Assembly (NCBI RefSeq): GCF_028657195.3
Contig: NZ_JANCPR020000007.1
Coordinates: 211,997-275,996, forward strand
Reading direction: 5' to 3'
DNA length: 64,000 nucleotides
Source of the DNA: Streptomyces iconiensis
GTDB lineage: Bacteria; Actinomycetota; Actinomycetes; Streptomycetales; Streptomycetaceae
The position numbers and the translations under genes were made by a program. The notes beneath the pieces are model-generated. The model saw only the letters and a program-made list of their open reading frames with translations, made no database searches and was not told the origin of the DNA. Shown here in pieces: positions 46,563 through 55,783 of the stretch (position 1 is the stretch's first letter; each line of letters opens with the position of its first letter).

Positions 46563-46734
46563 GCGCTGTTCAGCCAAGGGGCCCGGATGGCTCAGACCAC
46601 CCGGGAGCCGCTGGAGGCGGAGTCACCGGGGGAGCGAAAGGGCGGGGCAGGGGCGGAGCAGGGAGGGCTCGGTGCCCGGTGAGGAAATCCCGTACCCCAC
46701 GTGTAGAAGGCGCCCAGAGGTCCACCCGTCGGTC

Positions 46735-46962
46735 ATGACACCCGGACAAGCCGATCCTGATCCCGACCGCACCCCCGGTCTGGAGCGCGGCGGCACGGTG
46801 CCGCCAGGGGAGACACCTCCGGCCGAGGGCAGCACCCCGGACGCGGGGCCCGACGAGAAGCACAACCCCGTCAAGGGGTGGAGCAAGGCGCCGGTGATCG
46901 TGATCGGCGTGATCGTCGCCTGCTTCGTCGTCTACTTCCTGGCCTGGATCCTGGAGCTGTGA
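46735..46962 (+). CDS. DUF6480-type small membrane protein
   Basis: A 75-residue protein: a Pro/Gly-rich N-terminus (DPDRTPGLERGGTVPPGETP), a conserved HNPVKGWSKAPVI segment and one C-terminal membrane span. I recognise the pattern as DUF6480, found in streptomycetes near stress genes. Its function is unknown. The RBS is poor. Confidence 0.75.
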   Translation: MTPGQADPDPDRTPGLERGGTVPPGETPPAEGSTPDAGPDEKHNPVKGWSKAPVIVIGVIVACFVVYFLAWILEL

Positions 46963-47294
46963 CGTGCGGCTCCTGAAGCCGCGACGGCTCCGCCGGGGTT
47001 GTTGACGGCTCCGGCGGTGTTGTGACGGCTCCGCCGGAGCTGTGGCGGCCCGGAAGCGGCGCCCCGCTCCCGCGACGTACCGGCGACCGCTCCGGCGCGG
47101 TCACGCGCCGGGCGGGAACGCCATGTGTCGCCCCGGTCAGGTCACCGCGGTCAGGTCCCCAGCCAGGTCCCCGATGGGTTGCGCCAGGCCCTGGTCCCCC
47201 GCACCTCTGCGGGGGACCAGGGCCGGTCACCACTCCCGCGCCGGTCGCGGTCACCACTCCGCGCTGTGCCGGCGCGGGAGCGCGCCAGGCGTGT
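46963..47294. other. Intergenic region with short repeats and a terminator
   Basis: Just after the DUF6480 stop, ACGGCTCCGCCGG-like words repeat three times (about 46982-47040). The rest is GC-rich and without a credible gene, except for the strong hairpin at 47187-47224. Confidence 0.5.
47187..47224. terminator. Strong terminator hairpin
   Basis: GGCCCTGGTCCCCCGC pairs perfectly with its complement (16 bp) over the loop ACCTCT. It lies between the convergent DUF6480 and thiamine-diphosphate enzyme genes. Confidence 0.85.
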
Positions 47295-49100
47295 TCAGTC
47301 GTGCTTGCGGCCCGGCAGGTTCTCGTAGACGTCGGTGAGCTTCTGGCGGAAGCCCTTCGCCGCGATTCCGGTCCGCTCCGGGTCCTTGATCCCCGCCTTG
47401 ACGGCCTTCTTCGCCTGGTCCTTCATGATGTGCGGTGGGATCGGGGCGATCTCGTTGTCCACCACGAACTCCAGCACCACAGGCCGGTCGCTGGTCAGCG
47501 CCTGCTGCCAGGCTTCGGTGACCTTCTTCGGGTCGTCGCAGTGGATGCCCTTCAGGCCGACCAGCTCGGCGTAGCGGGCGTAGGGGAAGTCGGGGATGTA
47601 CTGGGAGCCGGGGTACTTGGGGTCGCCGCCCATGGCGCGCTGCTCCCAGGTGACCTGGTTGAGGTCCTGGTTGTTGAACACGCAGAAGATCAGCGGTGCG
47701 GATCCCGACATGCGGTCCGCATAGCGTTTGACCGTGATCATTTCGTTCATGCCGTTCATCTGGAAGGCACCGTCCCCGACGAAGGCGATCACGGGCCTTT
47801 CCGGGTAGGCGAAGCGCGCGGCGATCGCGTACGGGACGCCGGGGCCCATGGTGGCCAGGGTTCCGGAGAGCGAGGCGCGCATGCCGTCACGGAGCTTGAC
47901 GTGCCGGGCCCACCAGTTGGTGGCCGAGCCGGAGTCGGCCGTGAGGATGGCGCCGTCCGGGAGGAGCGGGGAGACCTCGTGGGCGACCGCCTGCGGGTTG
48001 ACCTTGCCCTCAAAATTTTGCCCCGCTCGCTTGTCCAGCACCGTGTTCCAGGTGCGGACGTTCTCTTCGATCCCCTCGCGCCACGAGCGGTCTTCCTTGC
48101 GGTGCAGAAGCGGGATCAGCTCCTTGAGCGTTTCCTTGGCATCGCCCACGAGGTGCGCGTCCATGGGGTAGCGGATGCCGATCATGCGGCCGTCGATGTC
48201 GATCTCCACGCCCTTGCAGCTGCCCTCGTCGGGGAGCCACTCCCCGTAGGGGAAGCTGCTGCCGATCATGAACAGGGTGTCGCAGTTCATGATCATGTCG
48301 TCGCTGGCCTTCGAGCCCAGCAGCCCGATGGGGCCGGTCACGAAGGGGAGTTCGTCGGAGACGACCTCGCGGCCCAGCAGCGCCTTGGTGACACCGGCGC
48401 CGAGCAGTTCCGCCGCCTCGATGACCTCGGCCTCGGCGTTGGCGGCGCCCTGCCCGACGAGCATGGCGACCTTGTTGCCCTCGTTGAGCACGTCGGCGGC
48501 CTTGCGCAGCTCGTCCTTGTTCGGCAGCACCCGCGGCTGGCTCCAGCCGACGCTGGAGAAGACCGAGCCGTGGCTCTTGGGCGGCGAGGGCTGGGCCTCG
48601 GCCTCCTGGATGTCCTCGGGCAGGATGATGGTGGCCACACCGCGCATCGTGAGCGCGGTCTTGAACGCACGGTCGATCACATGCCGTACCTGTCCGGGAT
48701 CCATGCAGATCTGGCAGTACTCGGACACATCGGCGAAGAGATGTTCCAGGGCGACTTCCTGCTGGTAGTGGGTGCCCTGTGCCATGCGCTTCTGCTGTCC
48801 GACCACGGCCACGACCGGCTGATGGTCGAGCTTCGCGTCGTAGAGGCCGTTGAGCAGGTGGATCGCGCCAGGCCCCGAGGTTGCCGTGCAGCAGCCGACC
48901 TCGCCCGTGAACTTGGCGTGCCCGCAGGCCATGAAGGCGGCCATCTCCTCGTGCCTGGTCTGGATGAACTCGGGGTCACCCTTGGCGCGGTCGAAGGCGC
49001 CCAGCATGCCGTTGATGCCGTCGCCCGGATAGCCGTAGACCCGGTGGACGCCCCACTCGCGGATGCGCCCGAGAACGTAGTCAGCTACTTGCTGCCCCAT
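47295..49100 (-). CDS. Thiamine-diphosphate enzyme, pyruvate-oxidase/acetolactate-synthase-like
   Basis: A 601-residue ThDP enzyme with three domains. The catalytic Glu is in QTRHEEMAAF, and the ThDP motif runs from GDGAFQMNG to FNNQDLN. The middle FAD/DHAP domain contains PIGLLGSKASDDM. It is closest to PoxB-type pyruvate oxidases, though the product (acetate, acetyl phosphate or another) is not certain. ATG 49100 is chosen because the longer frame upstream is repetitive non-coding sequence. AGGAAA is the RBS. Confidence 0.88.
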   Translation of the reverse strand: MGQQVADYVLGRIREWGVHRVYGYPGDGINGMLGAFDRAKGDPEFIQTRHEEMAAFMACGHAKFTGEVGCCTATSGPGAIHLLNGLYDAKLDHQPVVAVVGQQKRMAQGTHYQQEVALEHLFADVSEYCQICMDPGQVRHVIDRAFKTALTMRGVATIILPEDIQEAEAQPSPPKSHGSVFSSVGWSQPRVLPNKDELRKAADVLNEGNKVAMLVGQGAANAEAEVIEAAELLGAGVTKALLGREVVSDELPFVTGPIGLLGSKASDDMIMNCDTLFMIGSSFPYGEWLPDEGSCKGVEIDIDGRMIGIRYPMDAHLVGDAKETLKELIPLLHRKEDRSWREGIEENVRTWNTVLDKRAGQNFEGKVNPQAVAHEVSPLLPDGAILTADSGSATNWWARHVKLRDGMRASLSGTLATMGPGVPYAIAARFAYPERPVIAFVGDGAFQMNGMNEMITVKRYADRMSGSAPLIFCVFNNQDLNQVTWEQRAMGGDPKYPGSQYIPDFPYARYAELVGLKGIHCDDPKKVTEAWQQALTSDRPVVLEFVVDNEIAPIPPHIMKDQAKKAVKAGIKDPERTGIAAKGFRQKLTDVYENLPGRKHD

Positions 49101-49447
49101 GATTTTTCCTATCCACACGGTCGACGCGACAGTCCCGCATCGGGTCCCACGCCGGTCACCCGCGCAAACCGTGCCTCCATCGGATGACGGCACCCTCCGA
49201 TGGCGGCACCTTCCGACGACGCCACCTTCGGCCGACGACGCCACCCGCCATGGGCACGCCACCCCGCCCATGGACACGCTGCTCGCCCGCCACAGGCACG
49301 CCGCCCGCCGCGGGTGAGCCGTCCGTTTCGGAGGGCACGGGCGAGGTACCCACGGTCTGTCGGATCAACGGTGTGAGCTGGTGCCGGGCCAACGGGGCGA
49401 GTCGGCGCCGGGTCGAGGAGCAAGGGTGCGGGCAGGTGGTGACAGCG
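49101..49447. other. Divergent intergenic region with imperfect repeats
   Basis: Contains related words such as CGATGGCGGCACC and CGACGACGCCACC in succession (49177-49250) and the inverted pair CCATGGGC/GCCCATGG (49248-49273). Frames through it are repetitive and not protein-like. It should hold the promoters of the thiamine-diphosphate enzyme and the enolase-superfamily gene. Confidence 0.45.
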
Positions 49448-50701
49448 ATGGGCGGGCCTGAGGCGCGGGTCGAGGACATCGGCGTGCACGCCTTCCGTGT
49501 GCCCACGGACGGTCCCGGCGGGGTCGAGGAGGACGGCACCCTGCGCTGGGAGGCCACCACGGTGATCGTCGTCCAGGCGTACGCGCTGGGCCGTGCGGGA
49601 CTCGGCTACACCTACGGGGACGCCTCGGTCGGCGACTTCGTCCATGCGCAGCTCGCCCCCGTCGTCACCGGCCAGGACGCGCTCGCCCCGGCCGCCACCT
49701 CGCGCCTGATGTCCGCCGCCGTGCGCAACGCGGGGCGGCCTGGCGTGGGTGCCATGGCGGTGTCCGCCGTGGACCTCGCGCTGTGGGACCTGAAGGCGCG
49801 GCTGCTGGAGGTGCCGCTGTACCGGACGCTGCCCGCCTTCCACGACCGGGTGCCGGTCTACGGCAGCGGCGGCTTCACGAACTACCCCGTGAACCGCCTC
49901 GCCGAGCAGCTCGGCGCCTGGGTGGGAGAGGGCATCCCACGGGTGAAGCTGAAGATCTCCCGCCACCCGGCCCAGGACCCGGGACGGCTGGACGCCGTAC
50001 GGCAGGCGATCGGCCACCGTACGGAGCTGTTCACCGACGCCAACGGCGCCCTCGGCCGCAAGGAGGCGCAGTACTGGGCCGGGCGGCTGGCCGAGGAGTG
50101 GGACGTGCGCTGGCTGGAGGAGCCGGTCAGCTCCGAGGACACCGTGGGGCTGCGGCGGGTACGGGAGAGCGCGCCCGGGCGTATCGAGGTGGCGGCGGGG
50201 GAGTACGGCTACCTCCTGGGCGACTTCACGGCGCTGCTCGACGGCGGAGCCGTGGACTGCCTCCAGGCGGACGTCACGCGCTGCGGGGGCATCACGGGAC
50301 TGCTCCGGGTCGCGGGTTCCGCAGCCGCTCACGGGGTGGATCTCTCGGCGCACTGTGCCCCGGCGGCCTCCACGCACGCGTTCTGTGCGGTCGAACGGCT
50401 GCGCCACCTTGAGTACTTCCACGACCACGTACGCGTGGAACGGCTGGTCTTCGACGGCGCTGTGCCCCCGGTCGACGGTGTGCTGCGGCCTTCCCCCGAG
50501 CGGCCGGGGCTGGGCCTTGAGGTCCGGTGGGCCGACGCCGAGCCGTACCGGGTGCGCGGCAGCCGCCCCGGCCGGCCGTCGCCCCCGCCGCCGTCGGGCT
50601 CACGGCCGTCCCCGTCGCCGCCGTGCGCCTCACCGGCGTTCCCACTGGCTTCCCCACCGAGCACGACACCGGTTCCGAGCGAGGGCGAGATCCATGGCTG
50701 A
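49448..50701 (+). CDS. Enolase-superfamily (mandelate racemase-like) enzyme
   Basis: A 417-residue protein with the capping domain first and a TIM barrel after. Catalytic features: VKLKISR (KxK base), TDANGAL, WLEEPVS and AAGEYGY (three metal acids), LQADVTRCGG and a His in LSAHCAPA. It abstracts an alpha-proton of a carboxylate, probably a sugar acid. The last ~45 residues are Pro/Ser-rich (SPPPPSGSRPSPSP) and lie outside the fold. ATG 49448 is used. The end overlaps the next gene by 8 bp. Confidence 0.85.
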   Translation: MGGPEARVEDIGVHAFRVPTDGPGGVEEDGTLRWEATTVIVVQAYALGRAGLGYTYGDASVGDFVHAQLAPVVTGQDALAPAATSRLMSAAVRNAGRPGVGAMAVSAVDLALWDLKARLLEVPLYRTLPAFHDRVPVYGSGGFTNYPVNRLAEQLGAWVGEGIPRVKLKISRHPAQDPGRLDAVRQAIGHRTELFTDANGALGRKEAQYWAGRLAEEWDVRWLEEPVSSEDTVGLRRVRESAPGRIEVAAGEYGYLLGDFTALLDGGAVDCLQADVTRCGGITGLLRVAGSAAAHGVDLSAHCAPAASTHAFCAVERLRHLEYFHDHVRVERLVFDGAVPPVDGVLRPSPERPGLGLEVRWADAEPYRVRGSRPGRPSPPPPSGSRPSPSPPCASPAFPLASPPSTTPVPSEGEIHG

Positions 50702-53700
50702 GGCGCCGCACGACCGTACGCGGGAGATTCCCGCCAAGACCGACCCACGGGCCGGGGGGCCGCCGAGGGCGCGTCAGGTGCTGGCCGTCGGGAAACTGGC
50801 CCAGGCGCTGCGCGACAGCGTCGAGGGAGAGGTCCGCTTCGACCCCGGCGCCAGGGCGATGTACGCGCACGACGCCTCCAACTTCCGGCAGGTCCCCATC
50901 GGGGTGGTCACCCCGCGCACCGTCGAGGACGTGGTCACGGTGCACCGGCTGTGCCACGAGTACGGGGCGCCGATCCTCAACAGGGGCGGCGGCACCAGCC
51001 TCTCCGGCGAAACGGTGAACTACGCCGTGGTCATCGACCATTCGCGCCACCTCACCCGCATCGGCGAGATCGAGCCCGAGCAGCGCCGCATCACCTGCGA
51101 GCCCGGCGTCATCAACGAACAGCTCAACCGGCACACCGGCCGCTGGAATCTCATCTTCGGCCCCGACCCGTCCACACACTCGCGCTGCGCGATCGGCGGC
51201 AACGTGGGCAACAACTCCTGCGGCATCCACTCCGTACAGGCCCAGCTCTACGGTCCAGGGCCGCGCACCTCCGACAACGTCGAGGCGCTGGAGATCGTCA
51301 CCTACGGAGGTGACCGCTTCTGGGTCGGCGTGAACGAGGAGGACTCCCTGGAGGAGATCATCGCCGCCGGCGGGGCCAAGGGCGAGATCTACGCGCGCCT
51401 GCGCGACCTGCGCGACCGTTACGCGGACGCCATCCGGGCCGGCTTCCCTTCGGTGGCCCGGATGCCGCGCCGGGTCTCGGGGTTCAACCTCGACGAACTG
51501 CTCCCCGAGAACGGCTTCAACGTGGCCCGCTCGCTGGTGGGAACCGAGAGCACCTGTGCCACCGTGCTGCGCGCCCAGGTGCTGCTGACGCCCGCACTGC
51601 TGGAGCGCAGCCTGGTGGTCGTCGAGTACGAGGAGATCGCCGACGCGGCCGAGCATGTCGCGGACATCGTCGAACGGTTCAGGCCCATCGGGCTGGAGGC
51701 GCTCGACGAGGAGCTGATCGAGGACCAGTGGCGGCAGGAGATGAACCTGTCCCACATCAGCGAGCTGCCCCGGCCGGAGGGAGGCGCATGGCTGCTGGTG
51801 CAGTTCGGCGCCGACACCGGCGAGGACGCGGCCGAGCAGGCGCGCGCCTTCGCCGCGTGGCTGACGGGGACCAAGGGCTACGACGCCGACCGTGTCACGG
51901 TCGCTGACGGCTCGTCCGGTGGCCTGGCCCAGGACCTGTGGGCCATCCGCGAGGCGGGCCTGGGCTCCACGGCCTTTCCCCCCTCGGGCGACCAGTGGCC
52001 CGGCTGGGAGGACTCGGCCGTACCGCCCGGCCAACTGGGCGACTACATCCGGCGGTTGAGCGCCCTGATGGACACGCACGGCCTGCGCGGCGCGATGTAC
52101 GGGCACTTCGCGCAGGGCTGCATCCACTCCCGTATCAGCTTCGACCTGCACAGCGCGGAAGGCATCGCGCGCTACCGGCGGTTCCTGGAGGAGGCGGCCG
52201 ACCTCGTCTCCTCGTACGGCGGTTCGCTCTCCGGCGAGCACGGGGACGGCCAGCAGCGCGGCGAGCTGCTGGAGCGGCAGTACGGGCCCGAACTCCTGCG
52301 TGCCATGCGCGAGTTCAAGCTGATCTGGGACCCGGAGGCCAAGATGAACCCCGGCAAGGTCATCGACGCCTACCCGCTGGACGAGGACCTGCGGCTGGGC
52401 CCGGCCTCGGCACCGGCACACCCCAGGACCGTGTTCGCCTACCCGCAGGACGGGGGCGACTTCACGCACGCGACCCTGCGCTGTGTCGGCGTCGGCCAGT
52501 GCCGCAACCCGGAACCCGAGCAGACCATGTGCCCCAGCTACCAGGTCACCCGCGAGGAGAAGCACACCACGCGCGGCAGGGCCAGGCTGCTGTACGAGAT
52601 GCTGCGGGGCGAGACCGTCACGGACGGATGGCAGTCCAGGGAGGTCGCGGAATCCCTGGACCTCTGCCTCGCCTGCAAGGGCTGCACCAGCGACTGCCCC
52701 GTCGACGTGGACATCCCCACGTACAAGGCCGAGTTCCTGCACCACCACTACAAGTCGCTGCGCCGGTGGCGGCCCCGGCACGCCTACGCCTTCGGCTTCA
52801 TCGACCAGGGCGCACGGCTCGCCTCGCGCTTCCCCGAAGCCGCGAACCTCCTCACCCATGCACCCGGCCTCTCCCACGTCGCCAAGCTCGTGGCGGGCAT
52901 CGACCGGCGCAGGCCGCTGCCGGCCTTCGCGCCCATGACGCTCCAGCGCTGGTTCAGGGAGCGGGGCGGCAGCGCCAACCCCGGCGGTCCGCCTGTGGTC
53001 CTCTTCCCCGACACCTTCACCAACCACTTCCACACCGAAGCGGGCGTCGCCTGCGTCGAGGCGCTGGAGGCCGCGGGGCGCCGGGTCATCCTGCCCGAAC
53101 AGCACGTGTGCTGCGGGCGCCCGCTCTACGACTACGGGTTCCTCGGGGCGGCCGAACGGTACCTGCACGCCGTCGTGGACGTGCTGCGCCCCCACCTGCA
53201 CGCCGGTACGCCCGTCGTCGGCATGGAACCGAGCTGTACGGCCGTCTTCAAGGACGAACTCACCAAACTCCTCCCGCACGACGACGACGCACGCCGGCTG
53301 GCCGGGAGCACCTACCACTTCGCCGAGTTCTTCCGCGCCTTCGAGCTGACCCCGCCCACGCTCCCCGGGACCGCGTCCGCGTCCACGTCAAGCCGACGAC
53401 CCGGCATCCCGGAGAAGGCCCTGCTGTGGGGTCACTGCCATCAGCGCGCCACGGGAGGTACGGACGGCGAACGGTGGCTGCTGGAGAAGATGGGCCTGGA
53501 GACCGAGGAACTCACCGGCGGCTGCTGCGGCCTGGCAGGTTCCTGGGGCTTCGAGAACGGCAAGTACGGGATCTCCATGGACTGCGGCGAACAGGGGCTG
53601 CTGCCCGGCGTCCGCGCGGCCGGGCCGGAGACCGCCGTCGTGGCCAACGGCTTCTCCTGCAGGACCCAGCTCGCCGACGCCGGCGCGAACACAGGTCAAC

Positions 53701-53900
53701 CGGCGCTCCACATCGCCCAGTTGATGAGCCTCGCACGCGGCGACCAGACCCACGCGCCCCGTGAGAAGCCCACCCCCGCACCCGGCAGGCGGGCCGCACG
53801 CCTCGCCGTGCAGGCCCTCGGTGGCGCGACCGTGACCGCGCTGGGCGCCACGCTCACGGCACGTGCGGCACGCGCGGTTGCCGCGCGGGTGCGGGCGTAG
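50694..53900 (+). CDS. FAD-linked dehydrogenase fused to Fe-S/CCG domain (D-2-hydroxyacid oxidase type)
   Basis: A 1068-residue three-part protein. Residues ~50-270 form a PCMH FAD-binding domain (ILNRGGGTSLSGETVN, GGNVGNNSCG). Residues ~290-560 are the FAD-oxidase C-terminal part ending SGEHGDGQQRG. Then come the iron-sulfur site CLACKGCTSDCPVD and two CCG cysteine boxes (HVCCGRPLYDYG, GGCCGLAGSWGF). It resembles GlcD/Dld and GlcF/GlpC joined, and would oxidise D-lactate, D-2-hydroxyglutarate or glycolate. It overlaps the enolase-superfamily gene, suggesting one pathway. Confidence 0.9.
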   Translation: MAEAPHDRTREIPAKTDPRAGGPPRARQVLAVGKLAQALRDSVEGEVRFDPGARAMYAHDASNFRQVPIGVVTPRTVEDVVTVHRLCHEYGAPILNRGGGTSLSGETVNYAVVIDHSRHLTRIGEIEPEQRRITCEPGVINEQLNRHTGRWNLIFGPDPSTHSRCAIGGNVGNNSCGIHSVQAQLYGPGPRTSDNVEALEIVTYGGDRFWVGVNEEDSLEEIIAAGGAKGEIYARLRDLRDRYADAIRAGFPSVARMPRRVSGFNLDELLPENGFNVARSLVGTESTCATVLRAQVLLTPALLERSLVVVEYEEIADAAEHVADIVERFRPIGLEALDEELIEDQWRQEMNLSHISELPRPEGGAWLLVQFGADTGEDAAEQARAFAAWLTGTKGYDADRVTVADGSSGGLAQDLWAIREAGLGSTAFPPSGDQWPGWEDSAVPPGQLGDYIRRLSALMDTHGLRGAMYGHFAQGCIHSRISFDLHSAEGIARYRRFLEEAADLVSSYGGSLSGEHGDGQQRGELLERQYGPELLRAMREFKLIWDPEAKMNPGKVIDAYPLDEDLRLGPASAPAHPRTVFAYPQDGGDFTHATLRCVGVGQCRNPEPEQTMCPSYQVTREEKHTTRGRARLLYEMLRGETVTDGWQSREVAESLDLCLACKGCTSDCPVDVDIPTYKAEFLHHHYKSLRRWRPRHAYAFGFIDQGARLASRFPEAANLLTHAPGLSHVAKLVAGIDRRRPLPAFAPMTLQRWFRERGGSANPGGPPVVLFPDTFTNHFHTEAGVACVEALEAAGRRVILPEQHVCCGRPLYDYGFLGAAERYLHAVVDVLRPHLHAGTPVVGMEPSCTAVFKDELTKLLPHDDDARRLAGSTYHFAEFFRAFELTPPTLPGTASASTSSRRPGIPEKALLWGHCHQRATGGTDGERWLLEKMGLETEELTGGCCGLAGSWGFENGKYGISMDCGEQGLLPGVRAAGPETAVVANGFSCRTQLADAGANTGQPALHIAQLMSLARGDQTHAPREKPTPAPGRRAARLAVQALGGATVTALGATLTARAARAVAARVRA

Positions 53901-53961
53901 ACCCGGGTACGGACGAGCCGCCGCCTCAACCGATGGGCCTGGCTCAGCGGGTGGGCGTGGA

Positions 53962-54969
53962 TCAGCCGTTGAGGCGGGGCAGGACCTCGTTGCGGTAGAA
54001 GTCGAAGAAGCCCAGCCGGTTGGGGCCGATCTGGTTGACGTAGACCCAGTCGCAGCCGGCGTCGGCGAAGGCGCGGAGCGCCCGGACGTGCTCGTCGGCG
54101 TCGTTGCCGCAGACGGCCGAGGAGCTGACGGTCTCCTCGGTGACGAGCTGTGCCGCCTGCTCGAAGTGGCGCGGCGTACGCAGGACTTGGCCCAGTTCGC
54201 CGGGAAGGAACTGGTTCGGCCACAGCCGGTGGACCGTCCGGACGGCCTCCTCGCGGTCGGTGTCCCAGCACACCTTGAGACCTCCGCTGACCGGCCTGCC
54301 GCTCGGCCCGGAGCGCTCTGAGCCCTCGGAGCCGTCGGCTCCCTGCGACGCCTCCGAGGCGGCGGCGTGGAAGCGCGAGATCACCTTCTCGTCCGGGGCC
54401 ATGGTGATCAGTCCGTCGCCGATACGCGCCGCGATCTCGACCGAACGGGGCCCGAAGGCGGACACGTCCAGCGGGACGGGCTGCTCGGGCAGGGTGTAGA
54501 GCCGGGCGTTCTCCACGGTGTAGTGCTTGCCGTGATGGTTCGTCTCCTTGCCGGTGAACAGCGCGCGCATCACATGCACGGCTTCCTCCAGCATCTCCAG
54601 GCGTACGCCCGCCGGGGGCCAGGCGTCCCCCAGTATCTGCTCGTTGAGCGCCTCACCCGTGCCGATGCCCAGCCGGAAGCGACCGTCCAGCAGCGCGGCG
54701 CTCGTCGCCGCTGCCTGCGCGACAACAGCGGGGTGGAGCCGCACCGTCGGGCACGTCACGGCCGTCTCGACGGGCAGCCGCACTGCCTCGGCGAGCGCAC
54801 CGATGACGGACCACACGAAGGGACTCTCACCCTGCTCGTCGTTCCACGGGTGGAAGTGGTCGGAGATCCACAGCCCCTCGAATCCCGCCTGCTCGGCGAG
54901 CCGTGCGTGCTCCACCAACTCGTGGGGGCCCGACTCCTCGGACGAAAGGAAGTAGCCGTAACGCGTCAT
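53962..54969 (-). CDS. F420-type LLM-class oxidoreductase
   Basis: A 335-residue luciferase-like TIM-barrel protein. The N-terminus YGYFLSSEESGPHELVEHA, WISDHFHPWNDEQGESPF and LGIGTGEALNEQILG fit the F420-dependent group related to glucose-6-phosphate dehydrogenase. A Ser/Gly-rich insert lies near residues 225-245. ATG 54969 is chosen for the family N-terminus. It is 28 bp past the XRE-cupin gene on the same strand; cotranscription is possible. The substrate is unknown. Confidence 0.87.
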   Translation of the reverse strand: MTRYGYFLSSEESGPHELVEHARLAEQAGFEGLWISDHFHPWNDEQGESPFVWSVIGALAEAVRLPVETAVTCPTVRLHPAVVAQAAATSAALLDGRFRLGIGTGEALNEQILGDAWPPAGVRLEMLEEAVHVMRALFTGKETNHHGKHYTVENARLYTLPEQPVPLDVSAFGPRSVEIAARIGDGLITMAPDEKVISRFHAAASEASQGADGSEGSERSGPSGRPVSGGLKVCWDTDREEAVRTVHRLWPNQFLPGELGQVLRTPRHFEQAAQLVTEETVSSSAVCGNDADEHVRALRAFADAGCDWVYVNQIGPNRLGFFDFYRNEVLPRLNG

Positions 54970-54997
54970 GTCACCCGGGTGGCCTCCCATAACGGTA

Positions 54998-55699
54998 TTA
55001 AACGCCCAGATCGCCCTTCGTGGAGGAGCGGGAGGCAGGGGAGGAGCGGGAGGAACGGGAGGAGGGGGACGCCGTGGAGTTCGCCGAGGCGTCGGTGGCA
55101 GCCGGGGTCTCCGTCGGTTTCACCTTGGGGCGGGCGCGCAGATGCGCGCGTTCGCCCTGCCTGCCGAACAGGCTGAGGACCTCGACCGGTTCGCCGTCGG
55201 CGGCGCCGAACCAGTGGGGCACCCGGGTGTCGAACTCGGCGGCCTCTCCCGGCGGGAGGACCAGATCGTGTTCGCCGAGAACGAGGCGGAGCCGCCCGTT
55301 GAGGACGTAGAGCCATTCGTAGCCCTCGTGGGTCTGGAGAACGGGGTCCTTGGGCGGCTCGCCGCCCGGGATGACGAGCTTGTACGCCTGGATGCCGCCT
55401 GCCTTGCGGGTCAGCGGCAGCATCGTCATGCCGTGCAGCGTGACCGGGCGCAGGTGGACGCGGGGGTCTCCGGTGGGCGGGGCATCGACGAGTTCGTCCA
55501 GGCTGACGCCGTGTGCCTTGGCCAGCGGGAGAAGCAGTTCGAGGGTCGGCCGACGGGTGCCGGACTCCAGCCGGGACAGGGTGCTCACCGAGATGCCGGT
55601 CGTGGCCGACAGCTCGGTCAGCGTGGCTTCGCGCTGCCGGCGCAGCGCACGCAGTCGTGGTCCCACCGCTTCGAGCGCGCCGTCGAGATCGTTGTCCAT
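54998..55699 (-). CDS. XRE-family regulator with cupin sensor domain
   Basis: A 233-residue protein: an N-terminal helix-turn-helix (LTELSATTGISVSTLSRLESG) and a cupin barrel (QTHEGYEWLYVLNGRLRLVLG). A Ser/Ala-rich tail follows residue ~190. It is transcribed divergently from the flavoprotein gene, which is probably its target. GGGGG precedes ATG 55699. Confidence 0.88.
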   Translation of the reverse strand: MDNDLDGALEAVGPRLRALRRQREATLTELSATTGISVSTLSRLESGTRRPTLELLLPLAKAHGVSLDELVDAPPTGDPRVHLRPVTLHGMTMLPLTRKAGGIQAYKLVIPGGEPPKDPVLQTHEGYEWLYVLNGRLRLVLGEHDLVLPPGEAAEFDTRVPHWFGAADGEPVEVLSLFGRQGERAHLRARPKVKPTETPAATDASANSTASPSSRSSRSSPASRSSTKGDLGV

Positions 55700-55783
55700 G
55701 CCCCCAGCTTGCCATAACAGCAACAGGACTTGCTTGTCTCGTGGGTCGTACCGCAGGGTCGGGGCCATGAGGAGGTGGTCAAG

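Noticed and set aside
50292..53318. Minus-strand frame of about 1000 codons
   Set aside because: Antisense to the FAD/Fe-S dehydrogenase; Arg/Gly/Val-rich shadow composition.
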